64,000 nucleotides of DNA from JAVBKV01 sp031553885. GTDB taxonomy: Bacteria; Bacteroidota; Bacteroidia; Bacteroidales; Azobacteroidaceae. Shown here piece after piece: positions 37,608-47,416 of the stretch. A model generated the notes under the pieces. That model was not told where the DNA came from. It was given only the letters and a program-made list of their open reading frames with translations, and did not search any database. Made by a program: the position numbers and the translations under genes. Within the stretch, counting starts at the first letter, position 1. Each line of letters starts with the position of its first letter. The stretch lies in contig JAVBKV010000018.1 in the NCBI GenBank assembly GCA_031553885.1, positions 1-64,000 on the forward strand. The letters are read 5' to 3'.

Positions 37608-40600
37608 ATGTTGAAAAAACGTACGACTGTATCTCTTATTCTGGTTTTTATCGTCCTGCTGGTTTCGTGTACTTCTACCAAGAATACCAGCGGAACGAGG
37701 TGGTACCATTCGTTTAATACCCGGTACAATGTTTATTTCAACGGTGAACAGGCATTCAATGAGGCCATGAAAACCCAACAGCAGAGTTACAAGGAAAATT
37801 ATTCCGACATGATTCTGATGTATCCGGTCAGTTCGCTGCCCAAAGACAAGGAAGTTCCCGGGGGACCGTTTGACAGACCGATCGAGAAATCAGTGAAGGC
37901 AATAAAAACCCACTCCATCCAAACCAAACCGGAAAAAGAAGCCGGGAAACGTAACGATCCGAAGTACCAGGAGTTCATGAGCCGGACGGAATACAACCCA
38001 TTCCTCCACAATGCATGGATGTTGATGGCCAAATCACAATTTTACAACGGTGATTTTCTGGTTGCTGCCAGTACCTTTTCTTATATCTCACGCTTATACA
38101 AGAGCCAACCCGAAATCGTTGCTCCGGCTAAGATCTGGCAGGCGCGTTGCTATTCGGAAATGGGATGGTACTACGAGGCAGAAGATCTCCTTACAAAAGT
38201 TAACAACGAATACCTGCCTAAAAAAGAAAGTGACTGGTTTTCATCGGTATATGCCGATTTTCTGGTCAAACAAAAACAATACCAGGAAGCGATTCCTTAT
38301 CTGAAAACGGCGATCAAAGCCGAAAAGAACAAGTTCCAGCGCAGCCGGATGAAATACCTGCTGGGACAGTTGTATGCCGACCTGGGGCAAAGAGAAATGG
38401 CCTACCAGACATTTGGAGACGTGGTAGGTCCCAGTACCCCATACATCCTGGAATTCAATGCTAAAATCCGTCAGACGGAAGTATATCCGGGAGGGGATAC
38501 AACCAAAGTCGTCAGGCAGCTACGAAAAATGGCAAAAAGCGTCAAAAATAAAGAGTACCTGGATCAGGTCTATTATGCATTGGGAAATGTATATATGTTT
38601 GTCCCGGATACAGCTAAAGCCGTCGAAAGCTACGAACTGGGCGTTGAAAAAAGCACAAGCAAAGGACTGGAAAAGGCTTTCTGTCAGATTAAGCTGGGAG
38701 ATATCTATTTTCAACAACGCAACTATGTCAATGCTCAACCCAATTATTCGGAAGCATTGGGACTGTTGAAAAAAGAAGACAAGGACTACGCACGGGTATC
38801 CAAACGCTCGGAAGTGCTGGACGAACTGGTCGTGCATGTTGAGGCTGTCCAGCTACAGGATAGCGTACAGCGCCTGAGCCGCATGCCGGAAAGCGAGCGG
38901 ATGGCTGTTATCGATAAAATCATCAAAGACCTGATTAAGAAAGAGGAAGAGGAGAAAAAGAAGCAGGAACGGGAAGAATTTTTAGCCGGACAAGATATCA
39001 AAAGAAGTGAACTGAATACCATGGGACCTCCTCCGGGAGTGATTAACACGGCAGCTCCGCGTTCAGAAAGTAATGCTTTTTATTTTTACAACCCCCAGGC
39101 TGTCGCTTTAGGGAAATCCGCATTCCAGCAAAAATGGGGAAGGCGCAAGTTAGAAGACAATTGGCGCAGACGTAACAAAACGAATCCCCTCTCGGACTCA
39201 CTCGAAGACACAGAAACGGCCGATACTCCTTCTCAGGAAGTACCTGCAGATTCTGTACAAATAGATAAAGAAGACTGGTCGGAATCAGGAGGAAAGGCGG
39301 ATGCAGAAATATCGTCTGATCCGAAAGACCCCAAGTACTACCTGCAACAGATCCCGATGACCCAGGAAGACCTGGCTGCATCCGATCTTATTATTGCCGA
39401 CGGATTATTCAATATGGGTGTCATCTACAAAGACAAACTGGAAGATGCATCCCTGGCGTTGGAAACATTTCATACCCTGGATTCCCGTTTCCCGGAAAAC
39501 GAGCATAAACTCGACGCTTATTACCATACCTACATGATTTATCTAAAGGAAGGGAACAAGGAAATGGCCGAGCTTTATAAGTCCAAGATACGTGCCGGAT
39601 TCCCGGAAAGCGATTACGCCATAGCCATGGCCGATCCGGATTACGAGTACAACCTGAAAATGATGGTGATGCTGCAGGATTCAATTTACCAACAGACCTA
39701 TCATTCGTACCTGGAAGGAGACGTTCCTGCCGTCCGGAAGAATTACGACCTGGCGGTAAAAAAATACACTCAATCGAAACTGATGCCGAAGTTCATGTTC
39801 CTCAATGCATTGAGTTACGTACAAACCAGTCAGGCCGATTCGTTCAAGGTACGCCTCAAGGAACTGATCGAAAAATATCCGGATGCCGATGTATCCGTCC
39901 TGGCCGGAGAAATGATGAAAGGGTTCCAGCGGGGACTTCTTTTGTCTGCCTCGGGAGATAATATGCTTGCACGCGGAAGCCTGTTCAACATCCGCTTCGG
40001 AGGAAGCGAAACCGATTCACTCTCCGTCGATTCGATCGGATTCTCTACCGAAAAAAATACGGCACATGAATTATTGCTGGTTTATCCGCAGGGAACGATC
40101 AATGACAATATGCTCCTGTATACTGTAGCATCCTTCAATTTCAGTAATTTCCTGGTCAACGATTTCGATCTGGAAAAAACAACTGCAGGCTCGGTAGGTA
40201 TCCTGCAGATCAAAGGATTCAACAACTACGACGAAATCATTCAGTACGTCAGGATGATCAATCAACCGGAAGGATATGCCCGGGGATTAGGGCAAAACGT
40301 CGTTGTCGTACCCATTTCCGTAGACAATTTCAACATCCTGATGAAAGGCAAAAGCCTGGATGAATACTTATCTTTCTTCGAAGAACATTTCGGTGCGGAA
40401 AACCGTTCTATGATTGAGAAGTGGAAGCTCAAACAAGCCGAAGAACTGGAAACTCTCCCGGAAGATTCCCTACAAACGGATGACTTGCTCCCGGAAGTAA
40501 CAAAAGAAGTGGAAGAGGAAATGCAGGAAGAAGAAAAAACAGAACCGCTCGTTCCTGTAACCATCGATAAAGATACGATCAATGTTTCGGTTCCTGAAGT

Positions 40601-41282
40601 ACTGAAAACCGACAGCATCCGACCGGTCCGGACCGATTCGGAAATTAACATCAACCAGAATGATATCCTGCCCGATAAAGTTCTTGAAAAAACGGAAGAA
40701 ACAATCGATAAGGCTTCTGATGCATTGGATAATGTAAACAAAACCATCGACGAAATTAACGCCGATCCAATCCGCGGTATTAAGGGCTTATTCAAAAAGA
40801 AATCATCCAATCCGATCGATGAATATGCCAAGGAACAAGAAAAAGCAGAAAAGGAACGGCAAAAACAATTGAAAAAAGAGCAGGAAGAACAAGAAAAAGC
40901 GGAGAAGGAACTGGAGAAACAGAAAGAAAAAGAAAAACAGGCCCTTCTTAAAAAACAGGAGGAAGAAGAAAAACAACTGCTGAAAGAAAAGAAACAGCGG
41001 GAAGAAGAACTGGAGAAACTGAAAAAAGCCGAACTGAGACAAAAAGAAGAGGAAAAAGAACGGCTCAGGAAAGAGAAGGAAGACGCCCGTAAGGCCAAAC
41101 AAAAAGCATACGAAGCGGAACAGAAAAAGAAAGCCGAAGAACGCAAAGAAAAAGAAAAAGCGTACAAGGAAGAGCAGAAGTTGAAAGAAAAAGCCCGGGA
41201 AGAAGCCCGGAAACAGAAAGAAGCCGAGCGCAAGGCAAAAGAAAAACAACGGGAAGAAGAACGCAAAGCAAAGAAAAAATAA
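37608..41282 (+). CDS. porW: Type IX secretion system TPR lipoprotein PorW/SprE
   Basis: 1224 aa. The signal MLKKRTTVSLILVFIVLLVSC marks a lipoprotein (Cys21 or nearby). The conserved opening after it, STKNTSGTRWYHSFNTRYNVYFNG in pieces, and multiple TPR units over about residues 100-420 and 540-720 fit PorW/SprE, a T9SS and gliding-related component. The last 165 residues are an extreme Lys/Glu coiled coil. ATG at 37608 is chosen over an in-frame TTG at 37572 since only it gives a clean lipoprotein signal. porX follows 8 bp later. A -7-like TAATTTTG overlaps the stop codon of the permease gene (37506-37513). Confidence 0.88.
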   Translation: MLKKRTTVSLILVFIVLLVSCTSTKNTSGTRWYHSFNTRYNVYFNGEQAFNEAMKTQQQSYKENYSDMILMYPVSSLPKDKEVPGGPFDRPIEKSVKAIKTHSIQTKPEKEAGKRNDPKYQEFMSRTEYNPFLHNAWMLMAKSQFYNGDFLVAASTFSYISRLYKSQPEIVAPAKIWQARCYSEMGWYYEAEDLLTKVNNEYLPKKESDWFSSVYADFLVKQKQYQEAIPYLKTAIKAEKNKFQRSRMKYLLGQLYADLGQREMAYQTFGDVVGPSTPYILEFNAKIRQTEVYPGGDTTKVVRQLRKMAKSVKNKEYLDQVYYALGNVYMFVPDTAKAVESYELGVEKSTSKGLEKAFCQIKLGDIYFQQRNYVNAQPNYSEALGLLKKEDKDYARVSKRSEVLDELVVHVEAVQLQDSVQRLSRMPESERMAVIDKIIKDLIKKEEEEKKKQEREEFLAGQDIKRSELNTMGPPPGVINTAAPRSESNAFYFYNPQAVALGKSAFQQKWGRRKLEDNWRRRNKTNPLSDSLEDTETADTPSQEVPADSVQIDKEDWSESGGKADAEISSDPKDPKYYLQQIPMTQEDLAASDLIIADGLFNMGVIYKDKLEDASLALETFHTLDSRFPENEHKLDAYYHTYMIYLKEGNKEMAELYKSKIRAGFPESDYAIAMADPDYEYNLKMMVMLQDSIYQQTYHSYLEGDVPAVRKNYDLAVKKYTQSKLMPKFMFLNALSYVQTSQADSFKVRLKELIEKYPDADVSVLAGEMMKGFQRGLLLSASGDNMLARGSLFNIRFGGSETDSLSVDSIGFSTEKNTAHELLLVYPQGTINDNMLLYTVASFNFSNFLVNDFDLEKTTAGSVGILQIKGFNNYDEIIQYVRMINQPEGYARGLGQNVVVVPISVDNFNILMKGKSLDEYLSFFEEHFGAENRSMIEKWKLKQAEELETLPEDSLQTDDLLPEVTKEVEEEMQEEEKTEPLVPVTIDKDTINVSVPEVLKTDSIRPVRTDSEININQNDILPDKVLEKTEETIDKASDALDNVNKTIDEINADPIRGIKGLFKKKSSNPIDEYAKEQEKAEKERQKQLKKEQEEQEKAEKELEKQKEKEKQALLKKQEEEEKQLLKEKKQREEELEKLKKAELRQKEEEKERLRKEKEDARKAKQKAYEAEQKKKAEERKEKEKAYKEEQKLKEKAREEARKQKEAERKAKEKQREEERKAKKK

Positions 41283-41290
41283 TTCATTAT

Positions 41291-42838
41291 ATGAAGAAAG
41301 ACAGGCTTTTATGGGCAGATGACGAAATCGATCTCCTCAAACCTCACATTCTTTTTCTGGAAGACAAAGGGTTTGAAGTGGTTACCGTATGCAGTGGGCA
41401 GGATGCAATCGATTATTGCAGCGAACAGTATTTCGATATTATTTTCCTGGATGAAAATATGCCGGGACTCAGCGGCCTGGAAACCCTGGCTGTCATTAAG
41501 GAGATTAACCCGGATGTGCCTGTCGTCATGATTACCAAAAGTGAAGAAGAGAGCATCATGAACCAGGCTATCGGAAGCAAAATTTCCGATTACCTGATCA
41601 AGCCGGTCAACCCGAACCAGATCCTGCTTTCCATCAAAAAGAACCTGCATAAAAACGAGATCATCACCCAGACTACGACCAGTGGTTACCAACAGGATTT
41701 CATGAAAATCGGAACACAGATCAGCGATTCCCTGACAACAGAAGACTGGAAGGAAATTTATAAGAAACTGGTATATTGGGAACTGGAACTGGAAGATTCC
41801 CAAACCGGCATGGTCGATTTATTACGCACCCAAAAACTGGAGGCCAACCACATGTTCGCCAAATTCCTCAAAAAGAATTACCAGAACTGGCTGGACGATC
41901 CGGAAAAACGACCGTTGCTCAGTCCGGATATTTTTAAAAAGAAACTTTTTCCCCTATTAGACGAAGGAGAAAAGGTTTTCTTTATCCTGATCGATAATTT
42001 CCGGCTCGACCAGTGGAGAGTAGTCAAAGACCTGTTGTCGGAGTTCTTTACGTTCAATGAAGACCTTTATTATTCCATCCTGCCTACAGCGACCCAATAC
42101 GCCCGGAATTCCATTTTTTCGGGTTTAATGCCGGCTCAGATCGAAAAAATGTTTCCCGATCTCTGGGTGGACGAAGAAGCGGAAGAAGGAAAAAACCTGA
42201 ATGAAGAACCGCTTGTTCAAACGCAAATCGAACGATTCCGTAAGAAATATTCCTTTTCTTACCACAAAGTGAACGAGTCTGCCTACGGGGAAAAATTACT
42301 CAATAATTTCAACCAGTTGGATAATTACCAGTTGAGCATCATTGTCCTGAATTTTGTGGATATGCTTTCTCATGCCCGTACCGAATCAAAAATGGTTCGG
42401 GAACTAGCCTCTTCCGAAGCAGCATACCGTTCGCTGACCCGGTCGTGGTTCCGCCACTCCACCACCCTGGAGTTGTTCCGGAAAATCGCAGGAAAAAAGT
42501 GTAAAGTTATTCTGACAACCGACCATGGTACCATACGGGTAACCCAAGCCGTGAAGGTAGTCGGGGATAAAAATACAAATACCAACCTGCGTTACAAGGT
42601 GGGTAAAAACCTGGCTTATAATCCGAAAGACGTTTTTGAGATTAAAGATCCCGAAAAAGCCGGATTACCCTCTCCCAACATCAGTTCGAAATATATTTTT
42701 GCGATGAATGAAGATTTCTTCGCTTATCCTAATAATTACAACTACTACGTTTCCTATTACATGAATACGTTTCAGCATGGAGGCATTTCCATGGAAGAAA
42801 TGCTGATTCCCCTCATTCAGTTGGAACCGAAAGCATGA
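41291..42838 (+). CDS. porX: T9SS response regulator PorX with PglZ domain
   Basis: 515 aa. An N-terminal CheY-like receiver (residues 4-120) has the phosphoacceptor Asp54 in IIFLDENMPGLSG and conserved Lys in YLIKPVNPNQ. The remainder is a PglZ-type alkaline-phosphatase-fold domain (DNFRLDQWRVVKDLL, NFVDMLSHARTESKM, TTDHGTIRVTQA, and QHGGISMEEMLIPL in sequence). PorX together with the histidine kinase PorY controls T9SS genes and also has phosphodiesterase activity in related species. It forms an operon with porW; no porY is seen here. Confidence 0.94.
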   Translation: MKKDRLLWADDEIDLLKPHILFLEDKGFEVVTVCSGQDAIDYCSEQYFDIIFLDENMPGLSGLETLAVIKEINPDVPVVMITKSEEESIMNQAIGSKISDYLIKPVNPNQILLSIKKNLHKNEIITQTTTSGYQQDFMKIGTQISDSLTTEDWKEIYKKLVYWELELEDSQTGMVDLLRTQKLEANHMFAKFLKKNYQNWLDDPEKRPLLSPDIFKKKLFPLLDEGEKVFFILIDNFRLDQWRVVKDLLSEFFTFNEDLYYSILPTATQYARNSIFSGLMPAQIEKMFPDLWVDEEAEEGKNLNEEPLVQTQIERFRKKYSFSYHKVNESAYGEKLLNNFNQLDNYQLSIIVLNFVDMLSHARTESKMVRELASSEAAYRSLTRSWFRHSTTLELFRKIAGKKCKVILTTDHGTIRVTQAVKVVGDKNTNTNLRYKVGKNLAYNPKDVFEIKDPEKAGLPSPNISSKYIFAMNEDFFAYPNNYNYYVSYYMNTFQHGGISMEEMLIPLIQLEPKA

Positions 42839-44043
42839 ATCGCTGGGGAAAAATACGATCCGTAATCATTGGCTTAACACTGGTGCACAGCGCATTGGCA
42901 ACAACATTGCATGTAAATAAGCAATCTTCGTTGCAACAAGCAGCGGCAAAAGCGCTCGCAGGCGATACCCTATTAATCAACAATGGAATATACCTAGGAA
43001 ATATTCAACTTATTAACCTGCAAGGATCTGCCGACAAACCGATTACCATCATGGCAGCAACGGGAGATACGGTTATTTTTAGTGGAGGTAATGAGAGCTG
43101 GCACCTTACCGATGCTGCTTATCTCATCATTCAAAACATCATCTTCGAACAACAAACCGTTAATGGCTTTAATATCGACGACGGAGCTACATACAACACT
43201 CCATCGCATCACATTCTATTCGACAATTGTACATTTCGAAACATCAATGCTTCCGGTAACAACGATTTACTGAAGATGTCTGGCGTCGATTATTTTGAAA
43301 TTCGCCAATGTACTTTTCTCAACGGTGCAACAGGTGGTAGCGGCATCGATATGGTAGGTTGTCATCATGGGACAATTATCAACTGCCGTTTCGAGAACAT
43401 GGGCAGCAATGCCGTGCAAGCAAAAGGAGGTTCGCAGTATATTTGCATCGAACGCAATTTTTTTAAGCATTGCGGACAACGCAGCATTAATTTAGGAGGA
43501 TCGACAGGATTGCCCTTCTTTCGCCCTTCCGACGCCACATTTGAAGCAGCCGATTTACAAGTGTATGCCAACATTATTATTGGCTCAGATGCTCCGGTGG
43601 CATTTGTAGGTTGCATCCGTACAGATGTTGTGAATAATACCCTGTATATGCCCCGTCGCTGGGCACTGCGGATATTGCAGGAAAATACCGACACCGTACG
43701 ATTTGCCCGTTGCGGAGACAATGCATTTGTCAACAACATTGTGTATCGTGGCAACAACGTTTCGGTCGATTGCAATATAGGGGGAAAAACCCGTTCACAG
43801 AGCTTTACTTTTGCAGGTAATTTATGGTACGATTTCAAGCCTGTAGGACTACCCGTTGAGGATAACGGGAATATTGTCGGTATCGATCCGATGTTTCGTA
43901 ACGGGCAGACTGAGGATTTTTCCATATCAACCCATAGCCCCGCTGCACACAAAGGGAGTGCAACAGCATTGCCACGATACGATTACGCAGGCAGGCCATT
44001 TGCCAACTTACGATCAATTGGTGCGTACGAGGTTAATAATTAG
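42835..44043 (+). CDS. Exported right-handed beta-helix protein (choice-of-anchor Q-like)
   Basis: 402 aa. A weak signal peptide (VIIGLTLVHSALATTL) is followed by a parallel beta-helix of the polysaccharide lyase/pectate-lyase-like type: AAAKALAGDTLLINNGIYLG opens the first turn in pieces, with TIINCRFENMGSNAVQAKGG and NNTLYMPRRWALRI later. The end, SPAAHKGSATALPRYDYAGRPF...RSIGAYE, is the choice-of-anchor Q closure also seen in the giant protein. There is no T9SS sorting domain. It overlaps the porX stop by 4 bp (ATGA). Arginine is mostly CGC/CGT here whereas neighbours often use CGG, a hint of transfer. Catalytic residues of a lyase are not clear. Confidence 0.82.
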   Translation: MNRWGKIRSVIIGLTLVHSALATTLHVNKQSSLQQAAAKALAGDTLLINNGIYLGNIQLINLQGSADKPITIMAATGDTVIFSGGNESWHLTDAAYLIIQNIIFEQQTVNGFNIDDGATYNTPSHHILFDNCTFRNINASGNNDLLKMSGVDYFEIRQCTFLNGATGGSGIDMVGCHHGTIINCRFENMGSNAVQAKGGSQYICIERNFFKHCGQRSINLGGSTGLPFFRPSDATFEAADLQVYANIIIGSDAPVAFVGCIRTDVVNNTLYMPRRWALRILQENTDTVRFARCGDNAFVNNIVYRGNNVSVDCNIGGKTRSQSFTFAGNLWYDFKPVGLPVEDNGNIVGIDPMFRNGQTEDFSISTHSPAAHKGSATALPRYDYAGRPFANLRSIGAYEVNN

Positions 44044-44732
44044 GAGGAGGTTAATTCCCTAAACAATTTTCCTAAGTCTTCAATCTCCCCGGCAGGTCGA
44101 TCCGCCACAATTTTACCCCGGTGAATAATCAGAATGCGGGTACAGATAGCCGATACTTCCGAAAGGGTGTGAGAAGAAAATAAGATCGCTCTGTCCGGGC
44201 TGAGGGACAAAAGCAAGCGGTTGATTTCATCGATCTGTAGCGGGTCCAAACCGGAAGAAGGTTCGTCCAGTATCAGCAATTCCGGCCGGTGGATCATCGC
44301 CTGGGCCAATCCCACCCGTTGCCTGTACCCTTTTGATAACTGTCCGATTTTTTTGTGAACCTCAGGCAGTAAACCGGTTTGAGCAATCGTCTCTCTGACC
44401 CGTTCCCTGACCTCGCCTTTCAAATAAATACCGGCTACATATTCCAGGTATTCGGCCACATACATATCTTCGTACAACGGATTATTCTCGGGCAGATATC
44501 CGATCAGGGACTTAACTTTCAACGGTTCCCGGCTCATTTCGTAATTTCCGACGATTACCTCTCCTTCATCAGCCGGAATACTGCCGGTAATGATTTTCAT
44601 CGTCGTGGTTTTTCCCGCTCCGTTAGGTCCTAAAAAACCGACAATTTCCCCTTTTTCAATAGAGAAATTGACAGAATCCACAGCTTGCTGTGTTCCGTAT
44701 TTTTTTGAAAGTTGCCGGAGTTGTAAAATCAT
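44040..44732 (-). CDS. gldA: ABC transporter ATP-binding protein (GldA-like)
   Basis: 230 aa, shorter than the about 300 aa of Flavobacterium GldA. Walker A GPNGAGKTTT, signature LSKGYRQRVGLAQ, Walker B LLILDEPSSGLDPLQ and switch His in SSHTLSE are all intact. GldA is the ATPase of the GldA-GldF-GldG transporter, linked to gliding in flavobacteria but also present in non-gliding Bacteroidales. No gldF or gldG follows here. The ends of this gene and the convergent beta-helix gene share 4 bp. A -7-like box TACATTTG (44769-44762) lies upstream. The symbol rests on similarity alone. Confidence 0.8.
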   Translation of the reverse strand: MILQLRQLSKKYGTQQAVDSVNFSIEKGEIVGFLGPNGAGKTTTMKIITGSIPADEGEVIVGNYEMSREPLKVKSLIGYLPENNPLYEDMYVAEYLEYVAGIYLKGEVRERVRETIAQTGLLPEVHKKIGQLSKGYRQRVGLAQAMIHRPELLILDEPSSGLDPLQIDEINRLLLSLSPDRAILFSSHTLSEVSAICTRILIIHRGKIVADRPAGEIEDLGKLFRELTSS

Positions 44733-45592
44733 AAGAATAAAAAAATCAGCTTGTTTTCATGCAAATGTACTTAAAAAAGAAGAAACTAATTCTTTACGTT
44801 TGGATTATTATACCTGGATAGTTTATTTTTTAATAAATGATATGTTTTTGCGCCGTCGAGCGGTTTTCTGTCTTTATCGAAAGTTACAACTATATAAATC
44901 TGGTGTTGACCGGCACAGATTCGTTTCTGACAGCTGAATTCCAGTAAGTATGTGAAAATTTGTCACTATTATACTTGTTATTGTAAAAATATGACACATT
45001 TATGTTGTTAATTGTAAATTATTTGAGATATAACACATACATAATAAAAATAAGTCGTTAATAATCGTTTCTTTTCTCAATAAAACTAAAAACCAAATGT
45101 AAAAAACTGTGTTTTATCGTTACCAACACTTACAATATTGCGGTTTAAGAAAAATTTACACTAAAATAAAGGTAATTATTTATGACTAAAACATTGATTT
45201 TAATAATTGTTTATTTTGGTCACCATTTCTAAAGTAGACAAATTTTCATTAATGAGCATGGAATAAAAAATCGATCTCCAGATTCCTGTTTTTGACAAGC
45301 TACAACAGTTCGGAAAATGATTTCTTGCATTTATCGCCAAGCATTTTACTGTTAACACACTCTGTGAGTTCACAATTACATAATTATTATATCTGCAAAT
45401 TGCATGATAATGTCGATAGTGACTCGTATCTGGTCAGAATGCAGTGAGAAACTGACGGATTTCTCTTGTGTCGGAGATTTTGTTTGTCGGAGTACCATTG
45501 TTTATAGGTGAAACAAAAACTCTCTGAATTATCTGGTAAAAACATTGACAAAAAATAAAAAGAATAAGTACAAATTTTAATTCTGGAATAAT
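44733..45592. other. 860-bp AT-rich intergenic region
   Basis: Divergent space between the GldA-like gene and the envelope cluster. No ORF or RNA gene is convincing. It holds many short AT-rich tracts (for example 44990-45060 and 45110-45240). I could not find a full -33/-7 promoter for the downstream cluster, although promoter and leader for it must be here. Confidence 0.5.
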
Positions 45593-46075
45593 ATGAAGAA
45601 ATTTATTTTTATCATTTTGGGGTTGGTTCTTTTATCAGGAGTAAAAGCCCAATCAAGGACGCCGGACGACCTGGATATTATCCAGTCTGTTTTCGGAAAA
45701 GACAAAAAAGAATTGGTCAAAATCTACATGGATCTACAAGGGAAAGCAGATACCGTATTCTGGCCAATTTATGCTGATTACGAAGCGGAACGCAGGGAAC
45801 TTGTCCGGGAAAAACTGGTCATTCTGGCTCAATATGCTGATGATTATGATATTTTGAATGATGAGATGGTTGACAAGTTGAGTAAGGATGCATTCAACAA
45901 CGTAAAAAAGACAGACAAGTTACATGAAAAGTACTATAATAAAATGAAGAAAGCTGTCGGCGCCCTCAATGCATCCAAATTCATGCAAATGGAAACCTAC
46001 CTCCAACGGATGGTAGAAGCAACAATAATGGATGAAATCCCCTTCATTGGGGAATTGGAAGGACTTAAACAATAG
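45593..46075 (+). CDS. Small exported helical protein, CpxP/Spy-like, unknown function
   Basis: 160 aa. A signal peptide (FIFIILGLVLLSGVKAQ) precedes an all-helical mature part, with FWPIYADYEAERRELVREK, a long charged helix, and LNASKFMQMETYLQRM near the end. The pattern of helix pairs with FW-x-x-Y resembles Bacteroidetes relatives of CpxP/Spy periplasmic proteins, but I see no LTxxQ motif. It is the first gene of the envelope cluster and is 38 bp ahead of the DUF4136 gene. Role unknown. Confidence 0.8.
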   Translation: MKKFIFIILGLVLLSGVKAQSRTPDDLDIIQSVFGKDKKELVKIYMDLQGKADTVFWPIYADYEAERRELVREKLVILAQYADDYDILNDEMVDKLSKDAFNNVKKTDKLHEKYYNKMKKAVGALNASKFMQMETYLQRMVEATIMDEIPFIGELEGLKQ

Positions 46076-46113
46076 AGAGATAATCGTTTAGTATTAATTT
46101 AAAAAGAAATTTT

Positions 46114-46746
46114 ATGAACATTAAAATCAGATTTGGGTTATACACCCTGTTTTTAGTTTTATTTTTCACTTCATGCGAAACTTATCCGGATTATGACGAC
46201 TATGTAACAGAACAATTGGTTACCATAACCGGTTACGATGAATCCGCAAATTTTGAGGATTACAATACATTCAGCGTCTATGATTCCATTGTCATAATCA
46301 ACGACAAGAGTGTTCTGAAAGTAAAAGTGTCTTCCCGGCCGGAGCTTCAAAAGTTATTCAACGACGTTAAAAGTAATGTCGCTGACCTCGGTTATACTTA
46401 TCAGGAAGGCAATAACGCTGATCTGGGTGTAATCATCACACTGATGGAAACCACGACTGTAGTAGTTAGCAATCCCTGGTGGTGGTATGGCTACTGCTAT
46501 TGGTATTTCTGGGATTGTGGTTATTATCCTTATTATCCCTATCCTTATCCTGTGGTGGTTGGAGAATATAGTACCGGAACGGTTACGATGGATATGTTTG
46601 ATTTGAAGCGCCAATCAGGGACAATGCAGCCGGTAGTTTGGACAGGTGTTGTCAGAGGACTGGTCACAGGCGACCATACGGATACCGAGATAAGTTCCGC
46701 TATTTCGGAGTGCTTTTTACAAACAATTCCTTTCCAGAATAAATGA
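46114..46746 (+). CDS. DUF4136 lipoprotein
   Basis: 210 aa. A lipoprotein signal (TLFLVLFFTSC, Cys24) and a DUF4136 domain (NFEDYNTFSVYDSI, DLGVIITLMETTT, GTVTMDMFDLK, VWTGVVRGLV). A Trp/Tyr/Pro patch NPWWWYGYCYWYFWDCGYYP in the middle is very aromatic and may be a surface loop. DUF4136 domains have an unknown role and occur in outer-membrane lipoproteins. It is preceded by the helical protein gene (38 bp) and followed by a beta-barrel gene (28 bp), so it is in the same operon. Confidence 0.88.
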   Translation: MNIKIRFGLYTLFLVLFFTSCETYPDYDDYVTEQLVTITGYDESANFEDYNTFSVYDSIVIINDKSVLKVKVSSRPELQKLFNDVKSNVADLGYTYQEGNNADLGVIITLMETTTVVVSNPWWWYGYCYWYFWDCGYYPYYPYPYPVVVGEYSTGTVTMDMFDLKRQSGTMQPVVWTGVVRGLVTGDHTDTEISSAISECFLQTIPFQNK

Positions 46747-46774
46747 TGAGTATTAACATAAAAAATAAAACCAG

Positions 46775-47395
46775 ATGAAAAAATATATAGTATGTCTGAT
46801 TACATTAGTACTAAGCGTGTTAGCTGATTTACAGGCTCAAACCAAACAGTATTATAACCTGGGATGGGAAATAGGAATTCCTGTCGGAAATTTTTCTGAT
46901 TACATCTCCTCGGCAAGTTTACGGGGTGGGTATTTTTCCGGAAACGTCTTTGTGACAGATGTGGTTTCCGTTGGTTTCAAATTCGGATATAACTCCTATC
47001 ATGAAAATATGCCCCGGCAAACCTGGTACATGCCATATGGTACGGCAGTTACAGCGTCATCCTATAACTACAGTACACAGGCTCCCATACAAGTGGGAGG
47101 ATACTACCATTTCAAAACGAACGGACAATTAGAACCGTATGCCGGTCTGGGCTTGGGTGTCAACTACATTACCGAAGAAACGTTGGTACAGGATCTGGAA
47201 ACTTATAACGACCAGTGGGCATTCCTGATGACTCCCGAAATAGGATTGAGATACCAGCTCAAAAATGTGCCGATTGGAATCACCTTGAAAGCGGCTTACA
47301 ACCTCAATTTTAATTCTTATGTTTTTTGGGGAACAGAGTATGATAACATACGGACGTTTAACCTGGGGCTTTCTGTAGGATGGACTATCAGGTGA
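46775..47395 (+). CDS. Small outer-membrane beta-barrel protein
   Basis: 206 aa. A signal peptide (IVCLITLVLSVLADLQAQ) is followed by eight or so amphipathic strands (GWEIGIPVGNFSDYI, VGGYYHFKTNGQLEPYAGLGLG, IGLRYQL, NLGLSVGWTIR). The terminal Arg and penultimate aromatic strand differ from the canonical C-terminal Phe. It resembles OmpW/porin-like OMP_b-brl families of Bacteroidetes. The gene sits 21 bp before the Omp85-like gene. Confidence 0.85.
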   Translation: MKKYIVCLITLVLSVLADLQAQTKQYYNLGWEIGIPVGNFSDYISSASLRGGYFSGNVFVTDVVSVGFKFGYNSYHENMPRQTWYMPYGTAVTASSYNYSTQAPIQVGGYYHFKTNGQLEPYAGLGLGVNYITEETLVQDLETYNDQWAFLMTPEIGLRYQLKNVPIGITLKAAYNLNFNSYVFWGTEYDNIRTFNLGLSVGWTIR

Positions 47396-47416
47396 TTTTA
47401 TCTAAAAGATCGGGAC

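Noticed and set aside
40262..41287. Long minus-strand Phe/Ser-rich ORF opposite the end of porW
   Set aside because: It is the antisense of a Lys/Glu-rich coiled coil, which by its codon composition stays open on the other strand. No signals support expression.
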